Below are positions 1 through 7,504 of a stretch of 36,041 bases of DNA, one piece after another. The position numbers were made by a program, and so were the translations under genes. Numbering within the stretch: position 1 is the first letter of the stretch; each line of letters begins with the position of its first letter. The stretch comes from Pelagibacteraceae bacterium AG-470-G21. Lineage in GTDB: Bacteria > Pseudomonadota > Alphaproteobacteria > Pelagibacterales > Pelagibacteraceae. Location: positions 1 through 36,041 of the forward strand of contig QCSH01000010.1 in assembly GCA_003211555.1 (NCBI GenBank), in the 5' to 3' direction. The notes beneath the pieces were generated by a model. It did not search any database, was not told the DNA's origin, and saw only the letters and a list, made by a program, of their open reading frames with translations.

Positions 1-394
1 AGGCAAAGTTGTCCTCAATTCTTACTTTGAAGAAAAAAAAGTTTAATTTTTCTCCATTAAATAACTTTTTAAAAATTCCAGAAGTAGTTATCGTCACTAG
101 TGCGACATAAAGAAATATATGATTTAATTTGGCAATTAATTTTTGTCCCATAAATGACGCAGGCATTAATTTTGGAGATTTACTAAAAAATTTAAAAATC
201 AATCTAAATATTGTTAAGTAAAATACAGTTATACCAGCAATAACATGTATGTTTTCAATTGTTATTCTTAAGTCTGAAAAGTCAAGTCTGACCAATATAA
301 ATCCCATTGGTATTTGAAAAATTAAAATCAAAAAAGTGAACCAATGAAAAAATTTAGCTAACCAATTATATTGATGTACTGTATTATCTTTCAT
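1..394 (-). CDS. Cytochrome b561 family protein (3' end beyond window)
   Basis: Translating the minus strand from the ATG at 394-392 gives an uninterrupted frame to the window edge (about 131 codons), so the C-terminus is missing. The protein opens with a charged stretch followed by NWLAKFFHWFTFLILIFQIP, and further on has ENIHVIAGITVFYLTIFRLI. Histidines inside hydrophobic helices in the arrangement W..K.FHW and N.H...G are typical of the bacterial cytochrome b561 (CybB-like) family, a di-haem b inner-membrane electron carrier. The start codon overlaps by two bases an ATG of the opposite strand, and the gene is divergent from a cytochrome c' gene. A b561 next to a class II cytochrome c is a common pairing and suggests the two exchange electrons. 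The family call is from recognisable helices only; the partner is inferred. Confidence 0.8.
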   Translation of the reverse strand, partial: MKDNTVHQYNWLAKFFHWFTFLILIFQIPMGFILVRLDFSDLRITIENIHVIAGITVFYLTIFRLIFKFFSKSPKLMPASFMGQKLIAKLNHIFLYVALVTITTSGIFKKLFNGEKLNFFFFKVRIEDNFA

Positions 395-413
395 GCTTTA
401 TTCTATAAATATT

Positions 414-857
414 ATGAGACATTTGAAAATATTTTTTTTTGTAACACTGATCTGCGTAGTTAATACTAATATATATTCTGAAGAAAGTGCAAAAGATATA
501 ATTGAGAAAAGAAAATCATTATTTAGCGCAAATTATAAGACAGCAAAAAGAGTTGATATTTTATCAAAAGATTTAGAATTTGAGAAAGCTAGTAAATTTA
601 TGAAAGAGATGAGTGAAAATTATTTAGAATTGTTAAACCTTTTTCCTGAAAATACTAAAGAAGGACATGGAACAGAAGCATTACCTAGTATCTGGGAAAA
701 TAAAGATGAATTTAATGCATTGATGCAAAAATCCTCAGATGACATGATTAAACTAGCGAGCGTTATAGAGGAAAGTGATGATATAAGAGCAACATTAAAA
801 CAGTACATGTGGAAAAATTGTAACGCTTGTCATAGTAAATTTAGGAAACCACACTAA
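414..857 (+). CDS. Cytochrome c' / c556-type class II cytochrome c
   Basis: This periplasmic single-haem cytochrome of 147 residues has its only haem-binding motif, CNACH (C136, C139, H140), ten residues from the C-terminus. That is the hallmark of class II cytochromes c, which form a four-helix bundle. The N-terminus MRHLKIFFFVTLICVVNTNI is a signal peptide. The ATG at 414 is preferred over the in-frame ATG at 393 because it gives a clean signal peptide and avoids overlapping the divergent b561 start. The stop is four bases before the next gene. Class II cytochromes c carry electrons or bind NO; which applies here cannot be told. The divergent b561 is a plausible partner. Confidence 0.85.
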   Translation: MRHLKIFFFVTLICVVNTNIYSEESAKDIIEKRKSLFSANYKTAKRVDILSKDLEFEKASKFMKEMSENYLELLNLFPENTKEGHGTEALPSIWENKDEFNALMQKSSDDMIKLASVIEESDDIRATLKQYMWKNCNACHSKFRKPH

Positions 858-861
858 TAAA

Positions 862-1305
862 ATGAGCGCCGAAGCTATAAAATTTAATTGGTCATGTAAA
901 CATACATGGAAAAGAAGTGCTAAAAATACTGGTTGGTGTTTACTGGGATGCGCAATTGGAGATTTGGGAACAATTTTATTTTTTCAAATTACTAAAATTC
1001 CTTTTCCTGTTTTAGGTATTATGACTTTAGCAATTATAAATGGATTGATTACTAGTATAATTTTAGAAACTATAATCTTACTAAGACAAAATCTTGACTT
1101 CTCTAAAGCATTCAAGACTGCATTAGGAATGAGTTTCATATCTATGCTTAGTATGGAAATTGCAATGAATGTCACGGATGTGATTTTGACAGGTGGTGCA
1201 ATTTTAAATTGGTGGGTGGTTCCAATTATGCTTATTGCTGGTTTTTTAACTCCATGGCCTTACAATTACTGGAGATTAAAAAAATATAATATTGCTTGTC
1301 ACTAA
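862..1305 (+). CDS. DUF4396-type four-helix membrane protein
   Basis: This 147-residue protein has about four hydrophobic helices (roughly residues 22-42, 47-73, 82-105 and 112-134). Near the start it carries HTWKRSAKNTGWCLLGCAIGD, and near the end FLTPWPYNYWRLKKY. These fit the DUF4396 family, whose members often lie near copper proteins and other metalloproteins or cytochromes. No catalytic motif is visible and the function is unknown. It starts four bases after the cytochrome c' stop and is probably co-transcribed with it. The assignment rests on recalled family motifs and was not searched. Confidence 0.7.
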   Translation: MSAEAIKFNWSCKHTWKRSAKNTGWCLLGCAIGDLGTILFFQITKIPFPVLGIMTLAIINGLITSIILETIILLRQNLDFSKAFKTALGMSFISMLSMEIAMNVTDVILTGGAILNWWVVPIMLIAGFLTPWPYNYWRLKKYNIACH

Positions 1306-1337
1306 AAATATCACTATATCAAATTTGATTTTCAAAA

Positions 1338-2273
1338 ATGTCAAAAGATTTAATCACAATAAATAATTTATCTAAAGTATATGACAATGGTTTTAATGCT
1401 TTAAAATCTGTAGATTTAAAAATAAAGCAAGGCGAGATAATCGCAATGCTAGGACCTAATGGTGCCGGCAAAACCACATTAATTAGTATTGTTTGTGGAA
1501 TTGTAAAACCTAGTTCTGGGGAAATAACTGTAGATGGATATGATATAATAAAAGATTATAGAGAGACAAGATCTAGAATAGGTTTGGTTCCACAGGAAAT
1601 TTCACTAGAACAATTTGAAACAGTTTTTAATAACGTTTCATATTCAAGAGGATTATATGGAAAAGGACCTAACCCTAACCATATAGAAAAAATATTAAAA
1701 GATTTCAGTCTTTGGGATAAGAAAGATTTAAGATTAAATCAGTTATCTGGTGGTATGAAAAGAAGAGTTATGATTGCCAAGGCATTATCACACGAACCTT
1801 CAATCTTATTTCTTGATGAGCCAACAGCTGGTGTAGATGTTGAGCTAAGAAAAGATATGTGGAAGGTGGTAGAGGGCTTAAGAAAAACTGGTGTAACTAT
1901 AATTTTAACGACACATTATATTGAGGAAGCTGAAGCTATTGCCGATAGGGTGGCAGTTATCAATCAAGGTGAGATCATAGTTGTGGATAATAAAATTGAT
2001 TTATTGAAAAAAATGGGACATAAAAAATTAACAATTGAATTACAAGATAAAGTTGAAAGTGTTCCAAGTGAACTTGATGAATATAATCTCTCAATTTCAA
2101 ATGATAAATATTCATTAATATATAATTATAATTTACATGCAGAGAGAACAGGTATTACTAAAATGCTTCAGGATTTAAAAAATGCGGGTTTACGAATGAG
2201 AGATTTAAAGACAGAGCAAAATAACCTTGAGAAGATTTTTGTTACATTGGTAAAGGAAAACAATGACGATTAA
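1338..2273 (+). CDS. ABC-2 type transporter, ATP-binding protein
   Basis: This 311-residue cytoplasmic ATPase has Walker A GPNGAGKTT (39-47), signature LSGGM (136-140), Walker B ILFLDE (156-161) and an H-loop TTHYIEEAE near residue 193. About 80 residues after the ATPase core form the regulatory tail usual in the CcmA/NodI/DrrA group of exporters. It overlaps the downstream permease by 11 bp, so the two are almost certainly translated together as one exporter. The substrate cannot be named; related pairs export polysaccharides, drugs or unknown small molecules. Thirty-two bases separate it from the DUF4396 gene. Confidence 0.92.
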   Translation: MSKDLITINNLSKVYDNGFNALKSVDLKIKQGEIIAMLGPNGAGKTTLISIVCGIVKPSSGEITVDGYDIIKDYRETRSRIGLVPQEISLEQFETVFNNVSYSRGLYGKGPNPNHIEKILKDFSLWDKKDLRLNQLSGGMKRRVMIAKALSHEPSILFLDEPTAGVDVELRKDMWKVVEGLRKTGVTIILTTHYIEEAEAIADRVAVINQGEIIVVDNKIDLLKKMGHKKLTIELQDKVESVPSELDEYNLSISNDKYSLIYNYNLHAERTGITKMLQDLKNAGLRMRDLKTEQNNLEKIFVTLVKENNDD

Positions 2274-3030
2274 CTTTCATGCATTAAAAGCAATTTATTT
2301 TCATGAAATGGATAGATTCAGAAGAACATTAATTCAATCTCTTCTTTCCCCAGTTTTATCAACGTCTTTATACTTTATAGTTTTTGGTTCGGTAATTGGT
2401 GATTATGTCGAAAATATTGATGGCATTAGTTATGGTTCTTATATTGTACCAGGTTTATTGATGTTAACCTTGTTAACTCAATCAATAAGCAACACTTCTT
2501 TTGGAATATTTTTTCCAAAGTTTAATGGAACGATTTATGAAATCCTAGCTGCACCAATTTCAACAACCGAGATTGTTATAGCTTATGTTGGAGCAGGGGC
2601 AACAAAAACATTATTAGTCGCTGCAGTAATTTTTTTTACATCACTTTTTTTTGCTGAGGTAAATGTAATGTTTCCTTTGCTAATGATTTTTCTATTAATC
2701 CTAGTTGCTTTTACATTTGCTTTGTTTGGATTTTTGATCGGTCTCCTAAGCAAAAATTTTGAGCAAATGTCTATAATTCCCACAATAGTTATAACGCCAA
2801 TGGTTTTCCTAGGTGGTAGTTTATACTCTTTAGATATGCTTCCAAGTTTTTGGCAGACAGTCACATATTTTAATCCTGTTGTATATCTGGTTAATGGACT
2901 AAGGTTTTCATTTTATGGAGTATCAGATTTTAACATATGGATAAGTATATCAACAATGATTTTGTTTTTAATTGTTTGTGTGACACTGGTGGCAACCATA
3001 TTAAAAAAGGGTTATAATATAAAAAATTGA
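2263..3030 (+). CDS. ABC-2 type transporter, permease
   Basis: This 255-residue integral membrane protein has about six hydrophobic segments and an ABC-2 permease signature in its last third (FLGGSLYSLDMLP followed by FNPVVYLVNGLRFS). The N-terminal amphipathic piece FHEMDRFRRTLIQSLLSP is typical of the coupling region. It overlaps the ATPase gene by 11 bp and pairs with it as a half-size exporter. The resemblance is to the YadH/NodJ type. The substrate is unknown. Confidence 0.9.
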   Translation: MTINFHALKAIYFHEMDRFRRTLIQSLLSPVLSTSLYFIVFGSVIGDYVENIDGISYGSYIVPGLLMLTLLTQSISNTSFGIFFPKFNGTIYEILAAPISTTEIVIAYVGAGATKTLLVAAVIFFTSLFFAEVNVMFPLLMIFLLILVAFTFALFGFLIGLLSKNFEQMSIIPTIVITPMVFLGGSLYSLDMLPSFWQTVTYFNPVVYLVNGLRFSFYGVSDFNIWISISTMILFLIVCVTLVATILKKGYNIKN

Positions 3031-3031
3031 T

Positions 3032-3199
3032 TTGACTGTTGATCAAATAATCCCAGCTATTTTTTTAATCCTAGTCTTAATATTAGTATTGCCAAATTTT
3101 TTAAGATCAAATTCAAATATTAAACAATTATTATCAAACTTTTCAATTTGGATAATAATTATATTAGTAATATTTGGTTTGATGTATTTTTTGATGTAA
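3032..3199 (+). CDS. Small membrane protein, 55 residues (TTG start)
   Basis: Hand translation from the TTG at 3032, one base after the permease stop, gives 55 residues: a short polar start (TVDQ), a hydrophobic helix rich in I and L, the polar stretch LRSNSNIKQLLSNFS, and a second helix ending YFLM. The frame closes at 3197-3199. No ATG is available upstream in this frame. The two-helix pattern, the tight spacing and the use of nearly all the space between neighbours support a real gene. I do not recognise the family. It may be a small partner of the exporter or of the next small protein. Confidence 0.5.
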   Translation: MTVDQIIPAIFLILVLILVLPNFLRSNSNIKQLLSNFSIWIIIILVIFGLMYFLM

Positions 3200-3207
3200 A
3201 AAGAATT

Positions 3208-3372
3208 ATGATTAAATTTATTCTTCCAGCTGTATTACTTATTTTGATAATTGTTTTTTGGAACAAGATAAATGAGTTTCTGATGGAAAAATTTAAAATC
3301 AAACTGAATTATATTTCTATTATTATATTAGTACTTATTTTAGTTGTTTTGTCTTTATTGTTATATTTCTAA
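3208..3372 (+). CDS. Small membrane protein, 54 residues
   Basis: The ATG at 3208, eight bases after the previous small gene, gives 54 residues. There are two hydrophobic helices (roughly 4-18 and 34-53) separated by a charged linker, NKINEFLMEKFKIK. A longer reading from an ATG at 3148 overlaps the upstream gene and adds an unconvincing N-terminus, so 3208 is chosen. It has the same topology as the preceding protein, so the two may act together. It ends six bases before the TSUP permease gene. No family is recognised. Confidence 0.55.
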   Translation: MIKFILPAVLLILIIVFWNKINEFLMEKFKIKLNYISIIILVLILVVLSLLLYF

Positions 3373-3378
3373 ATTAAA

Positions 3379-4122
3379 ATGGAAATTAATTTAATTTTTT
3401 TTTTAAGTGTAGTTCCAGCTATCATATTATATGGAATTGCAAAATCTGGTTTAGGAGGATCAATATCATTAATTTCAGTTCCATTAATGACCATTGTGAT
3501 GCCGCTGAATCAAGCACTCGCTATCATTTTACCTATATTAATCTTTTCAGATATAATCGCGGTTTATAGATTTAGAAAAGAATTTGATTTTGGAACCCTA
3601 AAATTAATTGTTCCATTTGCAGCTCTTGGAATAATAATTGGCTCATTAACCTTTACGTATTTTTCAGAGGATTTACTTAAATTAATTGTTGGAATTATGG
3701 GTTTTTTATTTGCTGGGCACTATTTTATTTTTAAAAAAGAAAAAACTGTACCCTCAAAGAAGAATTTTATTAAAGGAGCGATTTGCTCATCTATTGCAGG
3801 TTTTTCTAGCTTTTGTGTTCATGCTGGTGGCACTCCAACGAGTCTTTATTTGCTTCCATTAAGACTTAAAAAAGAAATTTATGTAGGAACAAGAATAATT
3901 TTTTTCAGTTGTGTAAATATAATTAAGCTCCCTTTATATATTTATCTATCTATGATGAATTTTGAGACTTTTTATCAATCTGCTGCCTTATTTCCTTTAG
4001 CGATAATAGGAATAATAATTGGATATAAATTACTTAAAATAATAGAGGAAAATTTATTTTATAACATTATTTACGGTTTAATCTTAATTAGTAGTTCAAA
4101 ACTTATATTTGATTTCTTATGA
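3379..4122 (+). CDS. TSUP (TauE/SafE) family permease, short form
   Basis: This 247-residue protein has about eight membrane helices and the TSUP features: a glycine-rich segment KSGLGGSISLISVP in the first helix and a matching half-way segment FSSFCVHAGGTPTSLYLLPL. TSUP proteins move sulfite, sulfoacetate, sulfolactate or other small anions, usually outward. It follows the small membrane proteins with a six-base gap and is followed by a strong hairpin. A second, longer member of the family lies at 23329-24414 beside the sulfur genes. Substrate and direction are not determined by sequence. Confidence 0.85.
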   Translation: MEINLIFFLSVVPAIILYGIAKSGLGGSISLISVPLMTIVMPLNQALAIILPILIFSDIIAVYRFRKEFDFGTLKLIVPFAALGIIIGSLTFTYFSEDLLKLIVGIMGFLFAGHYFIFKKEKTVPSKKNFIKGAICSSIAGFSSFCVHAGGTPTSLYLLPLRLKKEIYVGTRIIFFSCVNIIKLPLYIYLSMMNFETFYQSAALFPLAIIGIIIGYKLLKIIEENLFYNIIYGLILISSSKLIFDFL

Positions 4123-4125
4123 TTA

Positions 4126-4152
4126 TATCAGGCTTCACACTGAAGCCTGATA
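4126..4152 (+). terminator. Perfect 12-bp hairpin after the TSUP gene
   Basis: The arms TATCAGGCTTCA and TGAAGCCTGATA pair perfectly around a three-base loop, four bases after the TSUP stop. There is no run of T directly after the stem, so it may work as an mRNA 3'-end or stability hairpin rather than a classic intrinsic terminator. Transcription probably ends here, because the next gene has its own promoter and riboswitch. Confidence 0.65.
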
Positions 4153-4259
4153 AGTAATTAACTAAAAAGGAAGGAACTTATATTTAGATTCATATTTCAA
4201 ACAAAATAAAAAAAAATTGTTAATTTTACTTATCTGTTATGCAATTTTTGATTAATAAC

Positions 4260-4287
4260 TTGAAATATTTTCTTGTGGCTTTATAAA
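4260..4287 (+). promoter_or_regulatory. Candidate sigma-70 promoter before the TPP riboswitch
   Basis: TTGAAA at 4260-4265 and TATAAA at 4282-4287 are separated by 16 bases, each with one mismatch to the sigma-70 consensus. The predicted start, around 4294, falls at the 5' edge of the riboswitch core, so the leader would be almost entirely aptamer. The genome is AT-rich, so chance matches are common. Confidence 0.4.
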
Positions 4288-4353
4288 TTTAACGGGGTGC
4301 TTATAAGCTGAGAAATACCCATAGAACCTGTCCGGTAATTCAGAAAGGGAAAA
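4288..4353 (+). promoter_or_regulatory. TPP (thi-box) riboswitch
   Basis: The conserved thi-box elements appear in order: ACGGGGTGC (4292-4300), GCTGAGAAATACCC (4307-4320), AACCTG (4325-4330), CCGGTAAT (4332-4339) and a closing AAGGGA (4345-4350). The variable P3 segment is very short (TTATAA). The 3' end of the aptamer is itself the ribosome-binding site (AGGGA, three bases before the ATG). Binding of thiamin pyrophosphate would therefore be expected to hide the Shine-Dalgarno and repress translation. I do not see a strong P1 stem; only a few A-T pairs are available. Confidence 0.93.
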
Positions 4354-5784
4354 ATGAATAGCTTAAATATAATTGGTCAATCAACAGCAATAATATTAAT
4401 AATTACTTTATCCTTATTGTTTGTATTTGTTGGAATTTATTACTCAAAAAAATTTAAAGGATTAGATAATTATTTAATAGCAAATAGGTCTATTGGAACA
4501 TTATCTTTAACTACAAGCCTTGTTGCATCTGCTTTAGGTGCATGGATTTTATTTGGCCCTTCTTCTGCTGCTACATGGGGCGGTATTGGAGCTGTAATTG
4601 GATATTCTCTTGGAACTGCATTTCCTCTTTTTATTTTAATTTACCTCGGTGAAAAATTTAGAAAAAGTTATCCTAAAGGTAAAACTATCATTGAGATAGT
4701 ACGTTTAAGATTTGGATCAAATCTTTACAAGCTTATTTTAATTTTTTCTATTTTTTATATGACAATTTTTTTAATTGCAGAAGTGACGGCTGTAGCTTTT
4801 TTAATAAAATATATATCAGGCACAGACTTATGGATTACTTCATTAATCGTAATATCTTGTTCCTTGTTTTATACTTTGTACGGTGGTTTAAGAGCATCAT
4901 TAATTACAGATAATATTCAATTTTTCGTATTTTTAGCTTTATTGCTTATATGTTTAATCTTTATATTTTCAATAGACACAAACAATTATGGATTTGAAAT
5001 TATTAAAAATAATAATCCTCAACTGTTAAGTTTTAAATATTTGCCAAATTACACCGCAGGTATAACTTTTTTTATAGCTGTAGCTGCTACAAATTTATTT
5101 CACCAAGGAAATTGGCAAAGAGTTTATGCAGCAAAAAATATTGAAGTATTAAAGAAAAGTTTAGTTATTTCTTTTTTTATTATAATCCCAATAGTTTTTT
5201 TTATGGGATTTAGTGGTTTAGTAGCTATATCACTGGATCAAAATGTAATTCCTGATCTAGCATTTTTTTCACTTCTTCTTGAAAAAAATTTAATAATATT
5301 TTCTGTAATGATTGTGATTCTGGCAATTTCTTTAACAATTAGTAGTATTGATACTCTTATCAATGCAATATCAAGTTTGGTAATTGTTGATGTTGATAAA
5401 ATAATAAATATAAAAAAAAATAAACTAAATATCTCTAATCAATTTGTTATTTTTTTATCTATGATTGCTTTTTTTGTAGCCTCAAAAGGATTTAGTATTC
5501 TATATTTATTCTTGATAGCTGATTTGTTTTGTTGTGCAGCTGTGCTAAGTGTATTTTATACATTTTATTCTAAATCTTATAATGAAAAAAATGCTTATAT
5601 TTCTATTATAATAGGACTGGTAGCTGGATTGCTTTTTTTTCCAAGTCCAGACTTTTCTAAGTCAATATTATTTGGAATTATTTTACCAATTGATATAGCT
5701 CCCACATATATTTCTCAATCTTTGCTATTTTGCTCATTTATAGTAGCCACCTTGTCACCAATAATAGCTTGGAGATTGAAATAA
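4354..5784 (+). CDS. thiV: Sodium:solute symporter, probable thiamin-precursor (HMP) transporter
   Basis: This 476-residue sodium:solute symporter (SSS family) has about 13 membrane helices and family features such as YYSKKFKGLDNYLIANR near residues 29-45 and LGAWILFGPSSAATWGG near 62-78. It sits directly behind a TPP riboswitch. In SAR11 a riboswitch-controlled SSS gene of this type, named thiV, has been proposed to import 4-amino-5-hydroxymethyl-2-methylpyrimidine (HMP), which these bacteria need because they lack thiC. The family call is from sequence. The substrate is inferred from the riboswitch and from this published SAR11 arrangement. Other pyrimidine or thiamin-like substrates are possible. 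Repression by thiamin pyrophosphate is expected. Confidence 0.85.
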   Translation: MNSLNIIGQSTAIILIITLSLLFVFVGIYYSKKFKGLDNYLIANRSIGTLSLTTSLVASALGAWILFGPSSAATWGGIGAVIGYSLGTAFPLFILIYLGEKFRKSYPKGKTIIEIVRLRFGSNLYKLILIFSIFYMTIFLIAEVTAVAFLIKYISGTDLWITSLIVISCSLFYTLYGGLRASLITDNIQFFVFLALLLICLIFIFSIDTNNYGFEIIKNNNPQLLSFKYLPNYTAGITFFIAVAATNLFHQGNWQRVYAAKNIEVLKKSLVISFFIIIPIVFFMGFSGLVAISLDQNVIPDLAFFSLLLEKNLIIFSVMIVILAISLTISSIDTLINAISSLVIVDVDKIINIKKNKLNISNQFVIFLSMIAFFVASKGFSILYLFLIADLFCCAAVLSVFYTFYSKSYNEKNAYISIIIGLVAGLLFFPSPDFSKSILFGIILPIDIAPTYISQSLLFCSFIVATLSPIIAWRLK

Positions 5785-5825
5785 TTAATGTTTATTAAAA
5801 TAATAAATATTATATAATTTATCAT

Positions 5826-6935
5826 ATGCTGAATTTTGTTATTCCTTTCATTATATTAATTGCTGTCGTGGTTTTTATACATGAATATGGCCACTACTAT
5901 TTTGCAAAAAGATATGGAGTTGGCGTAACTGATTTTTCTATTGGTTTTGGTCGTGAATTATTCGGATGGAATGATAAATCTGGAACTAGATGGAAAATAT
6001 GTTGGATTCCTTTAGGAGGATACGTTAAATTTTTTGGTGATAGAAATGTATTTTCTCAGGCAGATCAAGAGGAGCTTTTAAAAAAATACAGTAAAGAAGA
6101 TCAAGGTAAATTATTTGTTACAAAGCCTTTATATCAACGCGCATTGATAGTTGCTGGAGGACCTTTAGCAAATTTTATATTAGCTTTATTTATTTTTACT
6201 TTTATTTACATGTTTGCAGGTAAAGATTTTACTCCTGCAGTTATTGATGAAGTGTTAAAAGAAAGTCCAGCTGAAGTTGCTGGAATGCAAAAAAATGATG
6301 TAATAATTGAAATAGACAATGCTAAAGTTGAGAGTATTCTTGATGTTTCTAAATTAATTGCAATGTCAACATCAGAATTTATTGATTTTAAAGTTTCTCG
6401 GTATGATCAAGAGATAATATTAAAGGTTAAGCCAAACTTTGTAGATAGTGTTGATGAATTAGGAAATAAATTAAAGAAAAGGATGGTCGGCATTAAATTA
6501 AGTCCTTACAATAATCAGATAACTCATAAAAAACTTGGACCTGCACAAGCCATAATGCAATCTTTTAATGAAGTTTATTTTGTAACAACATCATCTTTAA
6601 AATATCTTGGTGCAATGTTTACTGGTGCTGGAGATAGTTCACAATTAGGTGGACCGATTAGAATTGCAAAAATTTCTGGGCAAGTTGCAGAATTTGGAAT
6701 TGTTCCTTTTATAAGCATGATGGCATATATATCTATAAGTTTAGGATTAATTAATTTATTCCCAATACCTTTATTAGATGGAGGACACTTAATGTTTTAT
6801 GCATTTGAAAAAGTTTTAGGCCGACCGTTAAGCCAGAAAACACAAGAAGGTTTTTTTCGAATCGGAATGTTTTTGTTACTTTCCCTAATGTTTTTCGCCA
6901 CTTTTAATGATCTTAAGGATTTAGGCTTATTTTAA
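5826..6935 (+). CDS. rseP: RIP metalloprotease RseP (site-2 protease)
   Basis: This 369-residue inner-membrane zinc protease has HEYGH at residues 19-23 in the first helix (zinc ligands H19 and H23, catalytic E20), one PDZ domain at roughly 125-205, and the second metal-binding motif LLDGG with D318. It cuts membrane-embedded anti-sigma factors and signal peptides. The length fits the short alphaproteobacterial form with a single PDZ domain. In many alphaproteobacteria rseP lies between dxr and bamA; here it stands between thiV and an HU gene, so it is not in that envelope cluster. A weak hairpin follows the stop. Confidence 0.93.
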   Translation: MLNFVIPFIILIAVVVFIHEYGHYYFAKRYGVGVTDFSIGFGRELFGWNDKSGTRWKICWIPLGGYVKFFGDRNVFSQADQEELLKKYSKEDQGKLFVTKPLYQRALIVAGGPLANFILALFIFTFIYMFAGKDFTPAVIDEVLKESPAEVAGMQKNDVIIEIDNAKVESILDVSKLIAMSTSEFIDFKVSRYDQEIILKVKPNFVDSVDELGNKLKKRMVGIKLSPYNNQITHKKLGPAQAIMQSFNEVYFVTTSSLKYLGAMFTGAGDSSQLGGPIRIAKISGQVAEFGIVPFISMMAYISISLGLINLFPIPLLDGGHLMFYAFEKVLGRPLSQKTQEGFFRIGMFLLLSLMFFATFNDLKDLGLF

Positions 6936-6952
6936 GCGTTTTTGAACTGTAA

Positions 6953-6978
6953 AAAAAGCCAGTATTTATTGACTTTTT
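6953..6978 (+). terminator. Weak hairpin with T-run after rseP
   Basis: An A-run followed by GCCAGT pairs imperfectly (one mismatch, one G-T pair) with ATTGAC plus a T-run around a four-base loop. It begins 17 bases after the rseP stop. The shape is terminator-like, but the stem is short and AT-rich. Confidence 0.35.
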
Positions 6979-7086
6979 GCAATACTATATCTTGTTACTC
7001 TTTTAAAATTATATACTAAAAAAAAGCTTGAATTATCAATGATTTTGTTAAGTATAGTTTTATAAACCCATAAAACCGGAGCTAAA

Positions 7087-7362
7087 ATGAACAAAAAACA
7101 ATTGATTGCTAAATTAGCTGGTTCGTTAAATCAAAGCAAAGCAGATGCAGAGCGTACTTTTGATACTATAACGAATACAATACTAGATGCGTTGAAAAAC
7201 GATGATTCTGTTAAAATAGCTGGATTTGGTACATATAAAGTGGCTAAAAGAAAAGCCCGAATTGGACGAAATCCAAGAACGGGTGAACAAATCCAAATTG
7301 CTGCTTCTCAAAAGGTGAAGTTTTTACCTGCAAAAGCCCTAAAAGAAGTTTTCAATAAGTAA
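7087..7362 (+). CDS. hup: DNA-binding protein HU
   Basis: This 91-residue protein of the HU/IHF family starts MNKKQLIAKLAGSLNQSKAD and carries the beta-arm DNA-binding signature GFGTYKVAKRKARIGRNP. HU is a small histone-like dimer that bends DNA and compacts the nucleoid. The sequence fits HU better than IHF because of the IGRNPRTGEQIQI arm. The gene is monocistronic: about 150 bp of untranslated DNA precedes it and a 16-bp terminator hairpin follows. A CCGGAGC ribosome-binding site is seven bases before the ATG. Confidence 0.95.
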   Translation: MNKKQLIAKLAGSLNQSKADAERTFDTITNTILDALKNDDSVKIAGFGTYKVAKRKARIGRNPRTGEQIQIAASQKVKFLPAKALKEVFNK

Positions 7363-7368
7363 ACTTAT

Positions 7369-7410
7369 TAACAGCCTTTATTATTAAAAATCTGATAATA
7401 AAGGCTGTTA
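7369..7410 (+). terminator. 16-bp hairpin terminator after the HU gene
   Basis: TAACAGCCTTTATTAT (7369-7384) pairs perfectly with ATAATAAAGGCTGTTA (7395-7410) around a ten-base loop, six bases after the stop codon. No long T-run follows. The perfect symmetry would also let it act in the reverse direction, but no minus-strand gene runs into it. Confidence 0.75.
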
Positions 7411-7504
7411 CTACATGCAATAACTGCATATCTCATTTAATTAACAATCAATAGTTTTTAGTTAAATTAAATTTATAAAACCTTCTTTTAACATTGGAGG
7501 TTAA

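Noticed and set aside
6969-7019. Possible HU promoter (TTGTTA or TTGACT with TATACT or TACTAA)
   Set aside because: Several overlapping partial matches occur with poor spacing; in AT-rich DNA none stands out enough to call.
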